From: Orientallactaga sibirica | Lineage: Eukaryota; Chordata; Mammalia; Rodentia; Dipodidae | Length of the DNA: 64,000 bases | Direction: 5' to 3' | Assembly (NCBI GenBank): GCA_036365145.1 | Contig: JAEOAD010000012.1 | Location: 46,011,001-46,075,000, forward strand | Shown here: positions 45,866-57,749 of the stretch, one piece after another | How positions within the stretch are numbered: the first letter of the stretch is position 1 | How the letters are laid out: each line of letters begins with the position of its first letter | The notes under the pieces: model-generated | Databases searched by the model: none | Told to the model about the DNA's origin: nothing | What the model saw: the letters and a program-made list of their open reading frames with translations, nothing else | Position numbers and translations under genes: made by a program

Positions 45866-46418
45866 AATAAATAGCATGTTATGCTCTTTTATCCCCTAGT
45901 CCCTGCTCCCATTATGCTGAGGACCCTCCTCAGTGGGGCTATGATATTCACTGAAGGGTTGGTCACGAAGGCCTCATTGTGTCTCTGTGGGGTTTTGGGG
46001 GAAACCTGCCTCTGGGTATTCCTACCCACTCTGTGGCTCTTTGAGTATTTCCATCCCCCTCTTCTGCAGTGTCGCCTGAGCCATGGCAGGCCCATTGGCA
46101 GTATGATTTAGTGTTGGGTTCTCTAAATCCTCTGGATTTCTGCTTTGATTGATCACTGTGTCTGTCACCATCACCCTGGAGATGGTTGTCAGGCTAGCAG
46201 TAAGAGCAATATTCATGTCTCCACTTCTTCTGCAATATTTCCTGTCCCCTGACAGATGTGGAGAGGTGACAAGTCTTGTGGTGAGCAATCAGCTATCTTC
46301 TTGTCTTATTAATGGATCTTGCTTCTCCTCCATTTTCTGTATCATCTGTAAAATAAAGCAGATTCTCCAACCAAGAGTGAGAGCACCTTGGGTTAAAGGG
46401 GATATGCAAAGTTATTTG

Positions 46419-46465
<47 letters not shown>

Positions 46466-46850
46466 GTGTACAAGACCAGTCTTTTTCTTCACAGAGAAGT
46501 GGGGGCCTCCTTTTGAACTCTCCTGACAATGGGATTCTGAAGTCTTCTGACTATGGGATTCTGACTTGGTTTCCAGTACCAGGCATGAGTTCTCTCCCAC
46601 TGAGCAGGCCTCATGTCCAATCAGAGAACAATTGGTTATCTGCAGAGGCTGTGTGCCACTATTGTACAAGTGTGTAGTTTGTGTCTGACTGGTTGATTTT
46701 GTCATCTGCAGGGTCCCCTGCTTATTCATACTGTTGGTGTCTGTTCTCCAGTGGTTCCCATAGGATTTTCTAGCACTTTCTAGCACTGTGAGGGTTAGCC
46801 AGGGGGGAGTTTGTTTTCCCTTTCCGTTTCAGCATGGTTTCAATTACTTA
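45866..46850 (-). mobile_element. L1 3' UTR, reverse, with internal poly-T
   Basis: On the minus strand the order is GAACTCATGCCTGGTACTGG, a polyA run (46424-46464 as T on the plus strand), a CAGATGATACAGAAAATGG block, then a CCACACTGAG-like region. This is the same order as the forward L1 3' UTRs in this window. The polyA lies in the middle, not at the end. Confidence 0.75.
46424..46464. repeat. Uninterrupted poly-T, about 41 bases
   Basis: Inside the reverse L1 3' UTR. Confidence 0.9.
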
Positions 46851-46875
46851 CCGGAGACTAAAATGAGATGTGAAT

Positions 46876-46970
46876 CTGAGCCTGGTGGTCTACATCTGTA
46901 ATCCCACATACTGGGGAAGCTAAGGCAGAAGGATTCCAAATGCAAGCCCAGCCTGGGCTAGAGTATAAAA
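46876..46970 (+). repeat. Old B1-type SINE
   Basis: AGCCTGGTGGTCTACATCTG head. Confidence 0.6.
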
Positions 46971-47084
46971 TGAAATATGGAAACCACTTAAATAATTTCA
47001 AAATATTAAACCAAAAAACAATTTCCCTCTCTTGAAACCCGAGGCAGAAGCATGAAGCGGTCATTAAAAGCTTAAGTTTCTACG

Positions 47085-47310
47085 TCAGGAGTCATGAGCC
47101 TGAGACTTGGCTGTCAGTTACTAGCTGGGTGACCTTGGGCAACTTACTCAACATCCTAACTGGGCTCAGTAGTTGCCCCATGCTTAGGGAAGCAGATAAT
47201 AATAGCATCTAATCTCATGAGGATGTTGTGAAAGTGCATGCAAGGCCTGGGGGCAGCACTGGGCCTCTACATACAAAGCACTCAACCAATGGGAGCCACC
47301 CATCTTTGGA
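47085..47310 (+). repeat. MIR SINE, well preserved core
   Basis: The core CAGTTACTAGCTGGGTGACC then TTGGGCAACTTACTCAAC is almost the MIR consensus. GATAATAATAGCATCTAATC and GATGTTGTGAAAGTGCATGC follow. Confidence 0.9.
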
Positions 47311-47880
47311 CGTTTCAAAGAGCACTACCACGCCACTTCTGAGACAAGGAAATGAGAACTCTGACCGTGCGCCCAAGTGAACAGGATCGCTTTAACATGC
47401 TGTGTGAGGATTGCCTTAGCTCGTTTGTTAGACTCGGTGTCCAGCTGACTCTGACTCAGGCCCTTTTCTTAAACGCCCTGTTGGGTTTCCTGTCTCATAA
47501 CTCTTTCCTAAGGAGCCATGATATCCCTTTCTTCGTAATCCCAGCTCCTAAATTTAGGATCTGGCAGTCATCTCAAGCCACCTTTACGATTTGACAAATA
47601 ACTTGGCCAGAGCAGAGTGACCGTTACTCAGCAACTTGTGGTGGCTGGCATCATGGACAGACAAGACTGCTGCTCTTTCTGAGATACTCTTTCTTTTGTT
47701 TTTAGTGGCAAAACATAATATTGATTACTTTTAAAGTATAGTTTAAATTTTATTTTACACTTGACAATTTTATACCTGTATCTAATTATTTTGATCATAG
47801 TCACGCTCCCTCTGTTATCCTTCTTTGTCTTCACCCCACTTCTGCTGAGCCTTCTTCTCAAGTCATTCCAGTTCTACTTT
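47311..47880. other. Unique block right of a MIR
   Basis: Contains an 80-codon open frame at 47352 with no known similarity. Confidence 0.4.
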
Positions 47881-48078
47881 CATATCACCTTTCCCTTCAT
47901 GTTCTCTTTCTTTCTTTCTCTCTCTGTCTCTCTCTGTTTCCTTCTCTTCCCTTCTTTCTTTTTCTTGAAGTCCAAGTTTAATTAAGTTACTTTATGGGCA
48001 TGGATGGGGATTTGTATTTACCAGAGCATGGACAACTTACTAATGACTACACCACTGAAGAAAATGTGTCCCTCTAGT

Positions 48079-48312
48079 TTGATTGTGTGTCTCCCATAGA
48101 CCCAGGTGTTTTATTAAAGCTTCTTACTTGGGTCTGCAGCTGCCTGGCTGGAGGAGGTGTCATTTGGGGCAGATCCTGGGGTCCAGCTCTGAGGTGTCAC
48201 TTGGGGGCAGATCTGATTTCTAGCCCAAAGGTGTGCAGAGAAGTTTGAGCTTGGGTGGGGTGCCTGCTGCTTGCTGCCGGTTTGTGCTTGCTGCTTTTGG
48301 CTTTTTAAATTT
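48079..48312 (+). mobile_element. MaLR-like LTR, 5' part
   Basis: Starts near GATTGTGTGTCTCCCATAGA with a GGAGGAGGTGTCATTTGGGG centre. It is interrupted by a reverse SINE with an expanded purine tract and resumes at 48607. Confidence 0.75.
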
Positions 48313-48606
48313 CTTTAAAATTTTGTTTATGTACTTATTTGAGAGGGAGAGAGAGAGAAAAAGAGAGGGAGGGAGGGAGAGGGAGGGAGGGAGGAAGGGA
48401 GGAAGGGAGGAAGGGAGGAAGGGAGGAAGGGAGGAAGGGAGGAAGGGAGGAAGGAAGGAAGGAACCAGGACTTCTAGCCACTGCAAATGAACTCCAGGCA
48501 CATGTGCCACCTTGTGTGCCTGGCTTTACTTGAGTACTGGGAAATTGAACCTGGATCCTTTGGCTTTACAGACAAGTGCCATACCTGCTAAGCCATCTCT
48601 CTAGCC
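48313..48606 (-). repeat. Reverse tRNA-headed SINE with expanded purine tract
   Basis: The reversed TC tract has grown to about 115 bases of GGGA/GGAA repeats (48350-48464). Confidence 0.88.
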
Positions 48607-48783
48607 CTGCTCTTGTCTTTGATGGGATGTTTGGTTGTTTCTCTCTGCTTGGATATATGAAAGCAGCTTCTTCTACCACTGATGGAATTTCCCCTGGATC
48701 TGTAAACTTGAAATAAATCCCTTCCTCCCATACACTGTATCTGGTTTGGATGCTCATCCCAGCAACATGACACTGTCTACAAC
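48607..48783 (+). mobile_element. MaLR-like LTR, 3' part
   Basis: GGAATTTCCCCTGGATCTGT and a late AATAAATCCCTTCC polyadenylation region parallel the LTR at 62781, so the two belong to one family. Confidence 0.75.
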
Positions 48784-48890
48784 ATTCTCTTCCAGAAACT
48801 GCCCACAGTTCTTCCAGGAGGTTTAGAGCCTTGTGGGCCATGTCTCTGCCATGCATGATAGAGTATTGACTCTTTTTTTCCTTCTTCTTT

Positions 48891-49098
48891 TTTTTTTTTT
48901 TTAATTTATTTGAGAGAGACAGAGTCAGACAGAAGGAAAGAGAGAGAATGGGCATGCCAGGGCTTCTACCCACTGCAAACAAACTCCAGATGCATGGACC
49001 ATCGTGTGCATCTGGCTTATGTGGGTCTTGGGAAATTGAACCTGGGTCCTTTGGCTTTGCAGGCAAGTGCTTTAACTGCTAAGCCATCTCTCCAACAC
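48891..49098 (-). repeat. tRNA-headed SINE, reverse
   Basis: Complete copy. Confidence 0.9.
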
Positions 49099-49202
49099 TT
49101 TCTTCTTCTTTTTCTTCCATAAATATAGACAATATATACTGATCATAAACCCCTCCCACCATCTTTTCTTTTCTCCCTTACATTCAGTACCAGTGTTACT
49201 CT

Positions 49203-49375
49203 TTTTGTTGTTGTTGTTGTTGTTGTTGTTGTTTTATTGAGGTAGGGTCTTGCTTTAGCCCAGGCTGACCTGGAACTCACAATGTAGTCTCAGGTTGGCC
49301 TGGAATTCACAGCAATCCTCTTGCCTCAGCCTCCTGAGTACCGGGATTGAAAGTGTGCACCACCATGCCCAGCTG
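49203..49375 (-). repeat. (TTG)n and reverse B1
   Basis: TTG run 49207-49233 is its expanded tail. Confidence 0.88.
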
Positions 49376-49708
49376 TTCCTCACTTTTTAAAAATATATTT
49401 TTTTATTAATTATGTGTATAATATATATATAGCCATGATGGTACCATCGTTAACCTTCTCCCTGTCCTCTCCCTGCTACTCATTTTTTGAACTGTTTGTT
49501 TCTGCCAAGTTCATACTTGATAAAGTTCTCTTTTTACAATGGAAACTGCTTGAGCTCCACTTGCCAACCTAGCTCAGTGTAGCATCAGAAATAATTGTAA
49601 CTCTATGTAGGAAGATGTTATGATGCTCAAAGTTTAAAACTTATAAAGAAAATACCACTGGCTTTCTTCCATGAAGTTTTATCACTGCTTCATTAAAGGT
49701 TGACAAGA

Positions 49709-49850
49709 GTGCCAGGCATGGTGGCACACGCCTTTAATCCCAGCACTCTGGAGGCAGAGATAAGAAGATTGCTATGAGTTCAAGACCACCCTGAGACTAA
49801 TTGTAGGTCAGCCTGGGCTAGAGTAAGACCCTACCTCAACAAACAAACAA
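49709..49850 (+). repeat. B1-type SINE
   Basis: AAACAAACAAACAG tail; part of the 3' arm lost. Confidence 0.88.
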
Positions 49851-50072
49851 ACAGACGAGAATGACAAGAGAAGTATATGGGATAATTCTTCCATGGGGAG
49901 ATGAACTTCTTGCCTACCATCACTCCTGCTTGTAACGTGTCACTTATGCCAATTAATTCATTCCTGTTGTAGTCAATAGCTTAGGTGCAGGTAATTGTTT
50001 TGAATGAATAGGAATGGGAGAATAAGAAAATTAAAGTTTGGAAGGAAAGAATAATTCAAGAACACATTATCA

Positions 50073-50245
50073 GCTAGGTATGGCGGCACACACCTTTAAT
50101 CTTAGCACTTGGGAGGCAGAGGTATGAGGATCACTATGAGTTCTAGGCTAGCCTGGAACTACAGAGTGAGTTCCAGGTCAGCCTGGGCTAAAGTGAGACC
50201 CTACCTAAAAAGAAGAAGAAGGAGGAGGAGGAGGGGAAGAAGAAG
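50073..50245 (+). repeat. B1-type SINE with (GAA/GGA)n tail
   Basis: Tail 50208-50253 is purine-only. Confidence 0.88.
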
Positions 50246-50405
50246 AAAAAAAGAGACTATATAATTAATCTGGCTGTTACTGTAGGGTACTGGGGCTCAT
50301 TTTGTGAAACCTTTGATACCTGTCTAGAATTCATTAGCAGTGTGCGTGTGGGTAAAGAAGAGGGGAGAATTAAATATTGGTTTCCTCCCCCTGTTGTTGT
50401 ATTGT

Positions 50406-50815
50406 TGTGGTAGGCAGCACCTAAGATCATCCTCAATATTCCCTGCTTTGGGGACTACTGACCTTCTTTAAACCCCTTCCTCTGAGTTTAGGGGGAATCT
50501 GCGAACTATTTCCAACCACAAGGACACAGTGAAGGGGTTAAGACTTCACACTCTCTATACGTGACGGGCGAGTGCGCTCCTGATTATGTCATATTGCAAG
50601 AGAGTCCATCGCTCTAGCAGCCTCACTCTCACTTGCCTATTGGTCTTGAATAAGCAAGCTGTTATATGGTGAACTGCCTGTGGATAAGATGACCACATGA
50701 CAAGGAACTCAGCCTCTAGAAGTTAAGGCCAGCAACCCTCCCGAAGCTCTGTTATTCATGTTACTAAATGGTCCTATGAAGACGATATGAGTGAGGCCTA
50801 GAGTTTCTCCCCTTC
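50406..50815 (+). mobile_element. MLT1-like LTR (ancient MaLR)
   Basis: TGTGGTAGGCAGCACCTAAG, GATTATGTCATATTGCAAGA, AAGCAAGCTGTTATATGGTG and ATGACAAGGAACTCAGCCTC follow the order of the pan-mammalian MLT1 LTR. Its 3' end is missing, cut by a younger MaLR-like LTR start at 50816. Confidence 0.8.
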
Positions 50816-51000
50816 GGTGGTGCTTTGATTCAGGTGTTCCCCATAAACTTAGGTGTTCTGAATGCTAGTCTCCCTAGCTGATGGCAATTGGAAATTAAAG
50901 CCTCCTTCCAGCTACTCTGGGGATCTCATTGGCACTACCATAAGCCATAGTCTGTTTTCTAGAGCGTACTCCGAGATAGGGGCAGTAGAACTCTGGCCAG
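50816..51000 (+). mobile_element. MaLR-like LTR fragment
   Basis: The first about 70 bases (GTGCTTTGATTCAGGTGTTC, CCCATAAACTTAGGTGTTC) match the start of the LTR at 41389. Similarity fades after about 50900. Confidence 0.55.
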
Positions 51001-51564
51001 ACAAGTTCAGGGTTGGCTGCAACGTCATTAAGTCAGGAGAGGCATGTGATCTTCATCTGTCTCAGATTCTTTGCTCCTTTTACTCAAGGTTGAGTTGAAC
51101 ACTTTCTGGACCAAGGAATATAGCCCCTTGCCCCAGGTAGCTACTGCTGCTGACTCTTCCTAACACTTAACACATAGCAGCCCCAAGCCAAGTATACTTT
51201 GGAGGGAGGCCAGATCTCTACTTAGAGATCTCCTGGCCCTTTAGAAACCTGTAAGAAAAAAGAATTCCCTTTGTTCTATGGGGTACTGGATTGTCTACCT
51301 CAGCTTTTCCTACTGTTGGTGACCAGTGTTATTCAAGGATATGCTATCTGAAATCCATCACAGGATCTCTGTACTGAACCTTTGCCAGACAGTCTTTCTT
51401 GAAATTTAAAACATGAGTGAGGTTGTCCAGGCCAGTAGATCTTAAAGCTTTGGTCTCAGGATTTGCTTATTCTCTTAAACATTACAGAGTATGCCAAGTA
51501 GGCTCTGTTTATGTGTATTGCATTTTTTTTCATGTTTATCATGTTAGAAATTGAACAGAATTTT
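51001..51564. other. Unidentified block
   Basis: Possibly LTR-derived at its left, but not recognised. Confidence 0.35.
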
Positions 51565-51695
51565 TTAGGCAGGGTCTCAATCTATCCCAGGCTGACTTGG
51601 AATTCACTCTGTAGCCCAGGCTGGCCTTAAACTCATATGGATCCTCTTATCTCAGCCTCCCAAGGGCTAGGGTAATAGGCATGACACTCCTGGCT
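51565..51695 (-). repeat. B1-type SINE, reverse
   Basis: TTAGGCAGGGTCTCAATCTA start. Confidence 0.82.
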
Positions 51696-51937
51696 TGAAT
51701 AATTTATTTATTTAGTTATTTTAAAGTAACAATAGTAAATCCAGTTAATATTAACACAGCACATGTTTATGGAAATAAATTGTTTTCCAAAATATTTCAC
51801 CAGCAAGATGACATTGATTTTATATTTTGAATGTATGCAAATCTCAATAATGCTTACCTTTAGAAAGGGCAGTTTATGTCTCAGACTTTTTTTGTGTGTG
51901 TGGTGCGGGGCTTTGTGTCAGGCAAGTACTAGTACTG

Positions 51938-52160
51938 AGGGCTGGAGAGATGGATTAGTGGTTAAGGCACTTGCCTGTGAAGTTTAAGGACCTGGGTTTG
52001 ATTCCCCAGGACCCACATAAGCCAGAGGCACATGGTGGTACATGCATCTGGAGTTTGTTTGCAGTGGCTGGAGGCCCTGGCATGCCCATTCTCTCTCTCT
52101 CTCTCAGCCTCTTCCTCTCTTCCTTCCTTTCTCAAAATAAATAAAAATTAAAATTTTAAA
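51938..52160 (+). repeat. tRNA-headed SINE
   Basis: GGGCTGGAGAGATGGATTAG head. Confidence 0.92.
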
Positions 52161-52307
52161 GAAAAAAAGTAGTAATACTGAGCTATATCTCAGCCCCTCA
52201 TATCTACTTTTGATTTCAATCTGTTGTGATGTATTATTTTTGTAGCAACAAAGAAAATCTAGCCTTGTATATACATGTAATTGAAAAGGAAATGACCTTT
52301 GTTTTTG

Positions 52308-52840
52308 TTTTTTAGGGTCTTAATTTAGCCCAGGCTGACCTGTAGTTCACTCTGTAGTTACAGGCTAACCTCAAACTCACAGTGACTCACCTCAGACTCC
52401 CAAGTTCAGGGATTAACCAGATGGAAAGGAACTTTTTTTGTTTGTTTGTTTTGTTTTTCAAGATAGGGTCTCCCTTTATCCCAGGCTGACCTGGAATTCA
52501 CTCAGTGGTCTCAGGGTGGCCTTGATCTCACTGTGATTGTCTTACCTCTGCCTCCCAAGTGCTGGGATTAAAGGTATGTGCCACCATGCCTGGCTTGGAA
52601 AGGAACGTTTTGATGATTTAAAGAATTTTTAATTTTTATTTATTTGAGAGCGACAGAGAGAGTACGAGGCACAGACAGAGAGAATAGGTACACCAGGGCC
52701 TTCAGCCACTGCAAATGAATTCCAGATGTATGCACCACCTTGTGCATCTGGCTTATGTGGGTCCTGGGGAATTGAGCCTTGAACTGGGGTCCTTAGGTTT
52801 CACAGGCAAGCGCTTAACCACTAAGCCATGTCTCCAGCCC
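52308..52840 (-). repeat. Three reverse SINEs
   Basis: B1 52308-52420, B1 52440-52595, tRNA-headed 52626-52840. Confidence 0.88.
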
Positions 52841-52965
52841 CCATTTTGATTAAAAAAATAGTTGTATAATTATAAATATTCTTTCTAAATATTATACTAC
52901 CCAAACTCTGTAAAAATCATAAATCTGTTTTGTGTTACTTTATTTCTTTTTAAAAAAATTGTTGC

Positions 52966-53115
52966 ACTTTTTGTTGTTGTTTTAGAGAAAGGGTCTCTTG
53001 AAGTACAGGCTGGGTTTGAGTATCCTATATAGCAAAGGATGACCTTAAACTCCAGACCCTTCTGTCTCCCCCTCCCAACTGTTTGGATTAAAGATGTGTA
53101 CCACCACATCTGGCT
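52966..53115 (-). repeat. Old B1-type SINE, reverse
   Basis: AGAGAAAGGGTCTCTTGAAG start. Confidence 0.7.
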
Positions 53116-53239
53116 TTACAATTAGTAACGTATTTTTATTTAAAGGTAGTAGCAACATGAAATGTGAAACTTCATGAATGCGCATCTTGCATATTGTTGC
53201 ATGAGACTTCCTTAGAGTAAGTTGAACTTTGAAGGGAAT

Positions 53240-53500
53240 GTTATCATGGAAGTTGGGAGTGAGTCAGTAGAGTCCAGGAAGTGAGAAAGGGACTATTGAA
53301 GTGAGAAGGGGAGAGTGAAGAAGGCTTAAGGGGAAGGGATAATAGGACACATAATAGAAGGGAGGAATACTAGGTATTGAAAAGTTTAAATGGGGTTTGG
53401 GATGGAGGGATGGAGGAGAGGAAAGGGTGGGTGGCAGGCTAACCAAAGCCAAAGACATGAAAAAGCCATATAGAAACTTACATCTTATTTATGTTAAAAT
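53240..53500 (+). mobile_element. L1 3' UTR fragment, split by a SINE
   Basis: The TAGTAGAGTCCAGGAAGTG to AAAAAGCCATATAGAAACTT stretch parallels 16560-16760. The missing AAACCTACCTCTTTGTTAGC resumes at 53716-53755 after a reverse SINE. Confidence 0.65.
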
Positions 53501-53714
53501 ATTTTATTTATTTATTTGCAAGGAGAGAAAGAAAGAAAGAGAGAGAGGGAGAGAGAATGGCTGTAGAAGGGCCTCTTGCTGCTGCAAACAAATTCCAGAT
53601 GCATGCATGTAGCACTTTGTGCATCTGGCTCTGAGTGGGTACTGGGGACTCAAACCTGGGCCAGTGGGCTTTCCAAACAAGTGCCTTTAACCATTAAGCC
53701 ATTCTCCCTAGCCC
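53501..53714 (-). repeat. tRNA-headed SINE nested in an L1
   Basis: Interrupts the fragment at 53240. Confidence 0.88.
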
Positions 53715-53756
53715 AGAAACCTACCTCTTTGTTAGCTAATTAAAAAATATAAGCTA

Positions 53757-53981
53757 GGGCTGGAGAGATGGCTTAGGGGTTAAGGCGCCTGCCTCCTAAG
53801 CCTAAGAACACTGGTTCCAATCTCCAGGTCCCACTTTTAGCCAGATGCAAAGTGACACAAGTGCAATGCCGCACTTGACCACAAGGGGGCGCATGCATCT
53901 GGATTTCGTTCTCAGCAGCTGAGACACACCCATCTCTGTCTTCCTCTCCCTTCCTCCCTCCCTCCCCCCCTCTCTCTCTTG

Positions 53982-54025
<44 letters not shown>

Positions 54026-54038
54026 CTCTCCAAAAAAT

Positions 54039-54115
<77 letters not shown>

Positions 54116-54162
54116 TAAAAAACATTTGAAAAGAAGTCTCACAAAAACCAAAACAAAAGTGA

Positions 54163-54217
<55 letters not shown>

Positions 54218-54239
54218 GAGGGAAGAAAGAAGGGAGGGA
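53757..54239 (+). repeat. tRNA-headed SINE with compound microsatellite
   Basis: The SINE body (long subfamily) leads into (TC)n 53968-54022, (TA)n 54050-54114 and (GAAA)n 54164-54216, separated by short unique pieces. Confidence 0.92.
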
Positions 54240-54717
54240 AGAAAAGACAGAGAAAGGAGAAAGGAAAGGCAGTGTCATCCCATAGAAGATGTTGATGGCG
54301 TTACTAGAGATATCTGTCAGTGATGTGGATACATTGAGATGAAACAGGCTCAATCATCTGCTAAGATTTATTTGGCAGCTATACATAGGAATAATTTGAT
54401 AGAGAATGGAAAGTTGAGGCAAAATAAAAAATAAACTTGGAACTAGAGTGGTGGCAGGTGGAAGTGAACTTTGAGAACAGGATGGATGGAGAAGGGTGGA
54501 GGTAAATTTTGAGAATGAGGAAGTCAGCTCAGTAGCTGGCAAGGGGAAGTTGTTTGTCAGAAATGGTGAATGTTTGACGCATGAGTCACGGGGAGAATGA
54601 AGATGCTATTAGCAGACATCAGGAAGTTTATGAGTCAAGGTGATTTACGTTCTCTACCTCTTAGGCATCTATGGCTATAATAAGGGAGGACCTACTTAGA
54701 AACGTCACAGTATTTAG

Positions 54718-54945
54718 GGTGAGGGAAGTGATGCACTTGGTAGAGTGCCTGGCTAGCATGTATCACACCCTCCTGGGTTGTATCCCTGCCACTGCATAAA
54801 ACCAGGCATGGTGGTGAATAATGCTTGTAATTCCAGTGTGTAGAAGCGGTAAGATCAGAAGTTCAATGTCATCTTTAGCTACATAGTGAATTCAAGGCCA
54901 GCTTGGGCTACATAAGAACCTGTCTCAAAACAAAAATAAAATAAA
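54718..54945 (+). repeat. B4-type (ID+B1) SINE
   Basis: ID part (TGGTAGAGTGCCTGGCTAGC) is followed by B1 (AAACCAGGCATGGTGGTGAA). Confidence 0.78.
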
Positions 54946-55014
54946 AACTATAGCATTTATAAGAACTACAGCCTGACAGATAAGATTGTATTTATAGCTA
55001 CATTGGCTTTATAT

Positions 55015-55016
55015 AA

Positions 55017-55075
<59 letters not shown>
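55015..55075. repeat. (TA)n microsatellite
   Basis: Nearly pure TA for about 60 bases. Confidence 0.9.
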
Positions 55076-55077
<2 letters not shown>

Positions 55078-55164
55078 CTCTAAAGTTTCCCCATACAAAT
55101 CTGATATCTATAGCTTTTTTATGATACATATATCACAAATAGAGATCATAGATGTCAGTTATGT

Positions 55165-55340
55165 TGTATTTTACATCAATAATCCTCATATCAGCTCTTA
55201 GTTGTTATTTCAGCTATTAAGTGGGGTGCATAGAGGTTAGCTCACTTCACAAGCTCAAGCAGGAAGTGATAGATTTGAAGCCCAGGATCTGTGTGGTTTT
55301 AAAGTCCTAATTTTCACTCTGTGTCACTAAGGTATTTACT
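55165..55340 (-). repeat. MIR SINE, reverse
   Basis: AGAGGTTAGCTCACTTCACA, AGCTCAAGCAGGAAGTGATA and GATTTGAAGCCCAGGATCTG match reversed MIR. Confidence 0.75.
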
Positions 55341-55544
55341 TGCTTTCACTTTTCACAGAATGAGAAAGAAAGAAAGCCTGTTATCACAAGCTTACTGTTC
55401 TTGTACAATATGTAATCATATAGTCCATTATGATTACTATATGCATTCATACAGTACTATATTGTACTATGTGACTGTGTTGAGGAAATCCACTAGTACC
55501 TGCTTAGGAAAAATATCTTTTTAAATATTTATTTATTTGGTTTG

Positions 55545-55830
55545 TGCATTTGTGTGTGTGAATGCTGGCATGTATGTGTCACAGAGTGCGTGGAGGTCAG
55601 AGGACAACTTGTTCAAATTGTTCCTTGCCTTCTACTTCATTTGAGGTAGAGTCTCTCATTATTTATGAGTCCATTCGTGAGCTTCCAGGGACTTCCAGGA
55701 ATTCTTCCATCTCTACCTCCCTTCTCACAAAGGCTGCTAGAGCTTCCAGCTGTTTTTCATGAGGACTGGGGATCTGAATTCAGGTCCTTTGAGTTATGTG
55801 ACTTGTCTGGCTACTCAGAAGTAGTCCCTC
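55545..55830 (-). repeat. Composite B-type SINE relic, reverse
   Basis: GAGGTCAGAGGACAACTTGT and GGGGATCTGAATTCAGGTCC, as in 58600-58930. Confidence 0.5.
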
Positions 55831-55889
55831 TAATGTTTTGTGAGGGCAGTGTTATTACCTCATCCTTGTATCTAGTGGCATCAGCTTAA

Positions 55890-56424
55890 AGGGACCTAAG
55901 CGAGTAATATGATGGAATTCAATTCAAATCTGTGATTAACAAAAAAGGAAAAGCCCTAGACTGACATCTAGTGAATCAGGCCTTTATATTCAGTTCTCTG
56001 CTGTTTCATATTCTAAAATAAGATTTTGGACCTCATAGGTTCTATAAACTCTCAGGGCAGTGAAAACAGAGCTCTCTGCTTTCTGAAACAGAAATGAAAG
56101 ATCTCACATATTCATTGAAGTTCATAACAAAGATATCTTTCAGAATAATCCATAGGTTCCTTTAATAGCCTTCTCTGATCAGAGGTGATGGCATCCTATA
56201 ATTGGTGCAAGTAGAATGAGAGGAGAGTGGGCATGCTCTCAGAAAGGGACCCAGGGTGGATTACATTCAGAGGTAAAGGAGACAATATTATTCGACATGC
56301 AAATGAAAGCCATTGAAATGTCTCTCTCTGTGTCCTCTTCTGCAACATTATTGGACATGCAAATGAAATTAACAAGTGGTAGCCAATGTCTGTAATCCCA
56401 ACACTGGACAACAAAAACAAGAAA
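55890..56424. other. Unique block with a 35-base near-repeat
   Basis: The GACATGCAAATGAAA motif with ACATTATTGGACATGC context occurs twice (about 56297 and 56353). Confidence 0.4.
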
Positions 56425-56430
56425 GAGGCC

Positions 56431-56479
<49 letters not shown>

Positions 56480-57125
56480 GGTGCGCCAGGGCCTCTAGCC
56501 ACTGCAAATGAACTCCAGATGCATGCACCCCCTTGTGCATCTGGCTTATGTGGGTCCTGGAGAACCCAAGCGAGATCCTTTGGCTTGGCAGGTAAATGCC
56601 TTAACTGCTAAGCCATCTCTCCAGCCCTGTTTTTTGGCTTTTTGAGGGAGGGTCCCACTCTAGCTCAGGCTGACCTGGAACGCACTCTGTAGTCCAGGTT
56701 GGCCTTGAGCTCATAGTTATCCTCTTCCTCAGCTTCCCAAGTGCTAGGATTTAAGGTGTGAGCTACTGTGCCTGGCTTCAGATTCTCTTTTTTATTTATT
56801 TGTGAGGAGAGAGAAGGAGAGAGGGAAAGAGGGGGAGAGAGAGAATGTGTACAAGTGCCCTAGAGCCTCTTGCCTCTATAAATAAACTCCAGATATATGC
56901 ACCACTATGTACATCTTTTGTACATCTGGCTTTATGTGAGTACTGGGGAATGGAACCCTGGCTGGCAGGCTTTATAAGAAAGTGCCTTTAACCCATCTCC
57001 CCAGCCCATGAGACAGCTTCTTAAGTGGCCCAGGCTAACCTCAAACTCACTATGTAAGTGAGACTGGTCTTGAGCCTCTGATCTTCCTGCTTCCAATCTC
57101 AAGTGCCCAGCTCTATCATGCCAGG
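56425..57125 (-). repeat. Four reverse SINEs
   Basis: tRNA-headed 56425-56627, B1 56630-56780, tRNA-headed 56787-57006, old B1 57007-57125. Confidence 0.85.
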
Positions 57126-57749
57126 CAAAAAATTGAATTTGTTGTTTTCTGTAATAGAACTGTTCCCCTCACAGCAAAGTGACAACCTAACATCAGTGAA
57201 CATCCAATTGGAAAGAGACACACGTGACTGGTTCTTGTGAGCCCATGAAAGCTGGCTCTGGCACCCACTAGCTATTACCCAGGGGGAAGAAATGCCAACT
57301 TATTTTTTTGTTAAAGAACTAGAAAACTGTATCGTCCATTCTCTGTAAGCAGTTTATATAAAATCCAGCTTGGAGATTTTATATTTATCTTTTTTAAAAC
57401 ATTGGTTTGGTTCTAGTGCTTTGCAAAGATTCCTTTGATCCATATTTTAAATGCTGTGCACTCTGATGTGATTTAGATGTAAATATGGCAACTGTCCAAG
57501 TGTGAGATACAGAAAAAGAGAAAATGCTTGTTAGTAAGACAATAACAGTGAGAGGATTTGTATTGCTTAATTTGGCAGGAATGTTTCTACTCCCTTCCAT
57601 AAGTTAGGCTTATAGTTTTCTCAAGGACTGTCCAAGAGATGGCAGACAGTTCTCAACAACCTCACAAAGAAGCAAAATCGCCTTCATTTCTGAAATGCTA
57701 AACAATTATCCTTGAAGATCCTGAGAATAAAACACACAAAAGGGCTGGA
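57126..57749. other. Unique block
   Basis: Nothing recognised. Confidence 0.4.

Noticed and set aside
47352..47594. 80-codon plus-strand frame next to a MIR
   Set aside because: No splice sites, CpG island or known motif; within chance expectation for a 64-kb window read in six frames.
53802..54353. 183-codon minus-strand frame
   Set aside because: It consists of SINE plus TC, TA and GAAA microsatellite translations (poly-RE, poly-IY, poly-LSFF).
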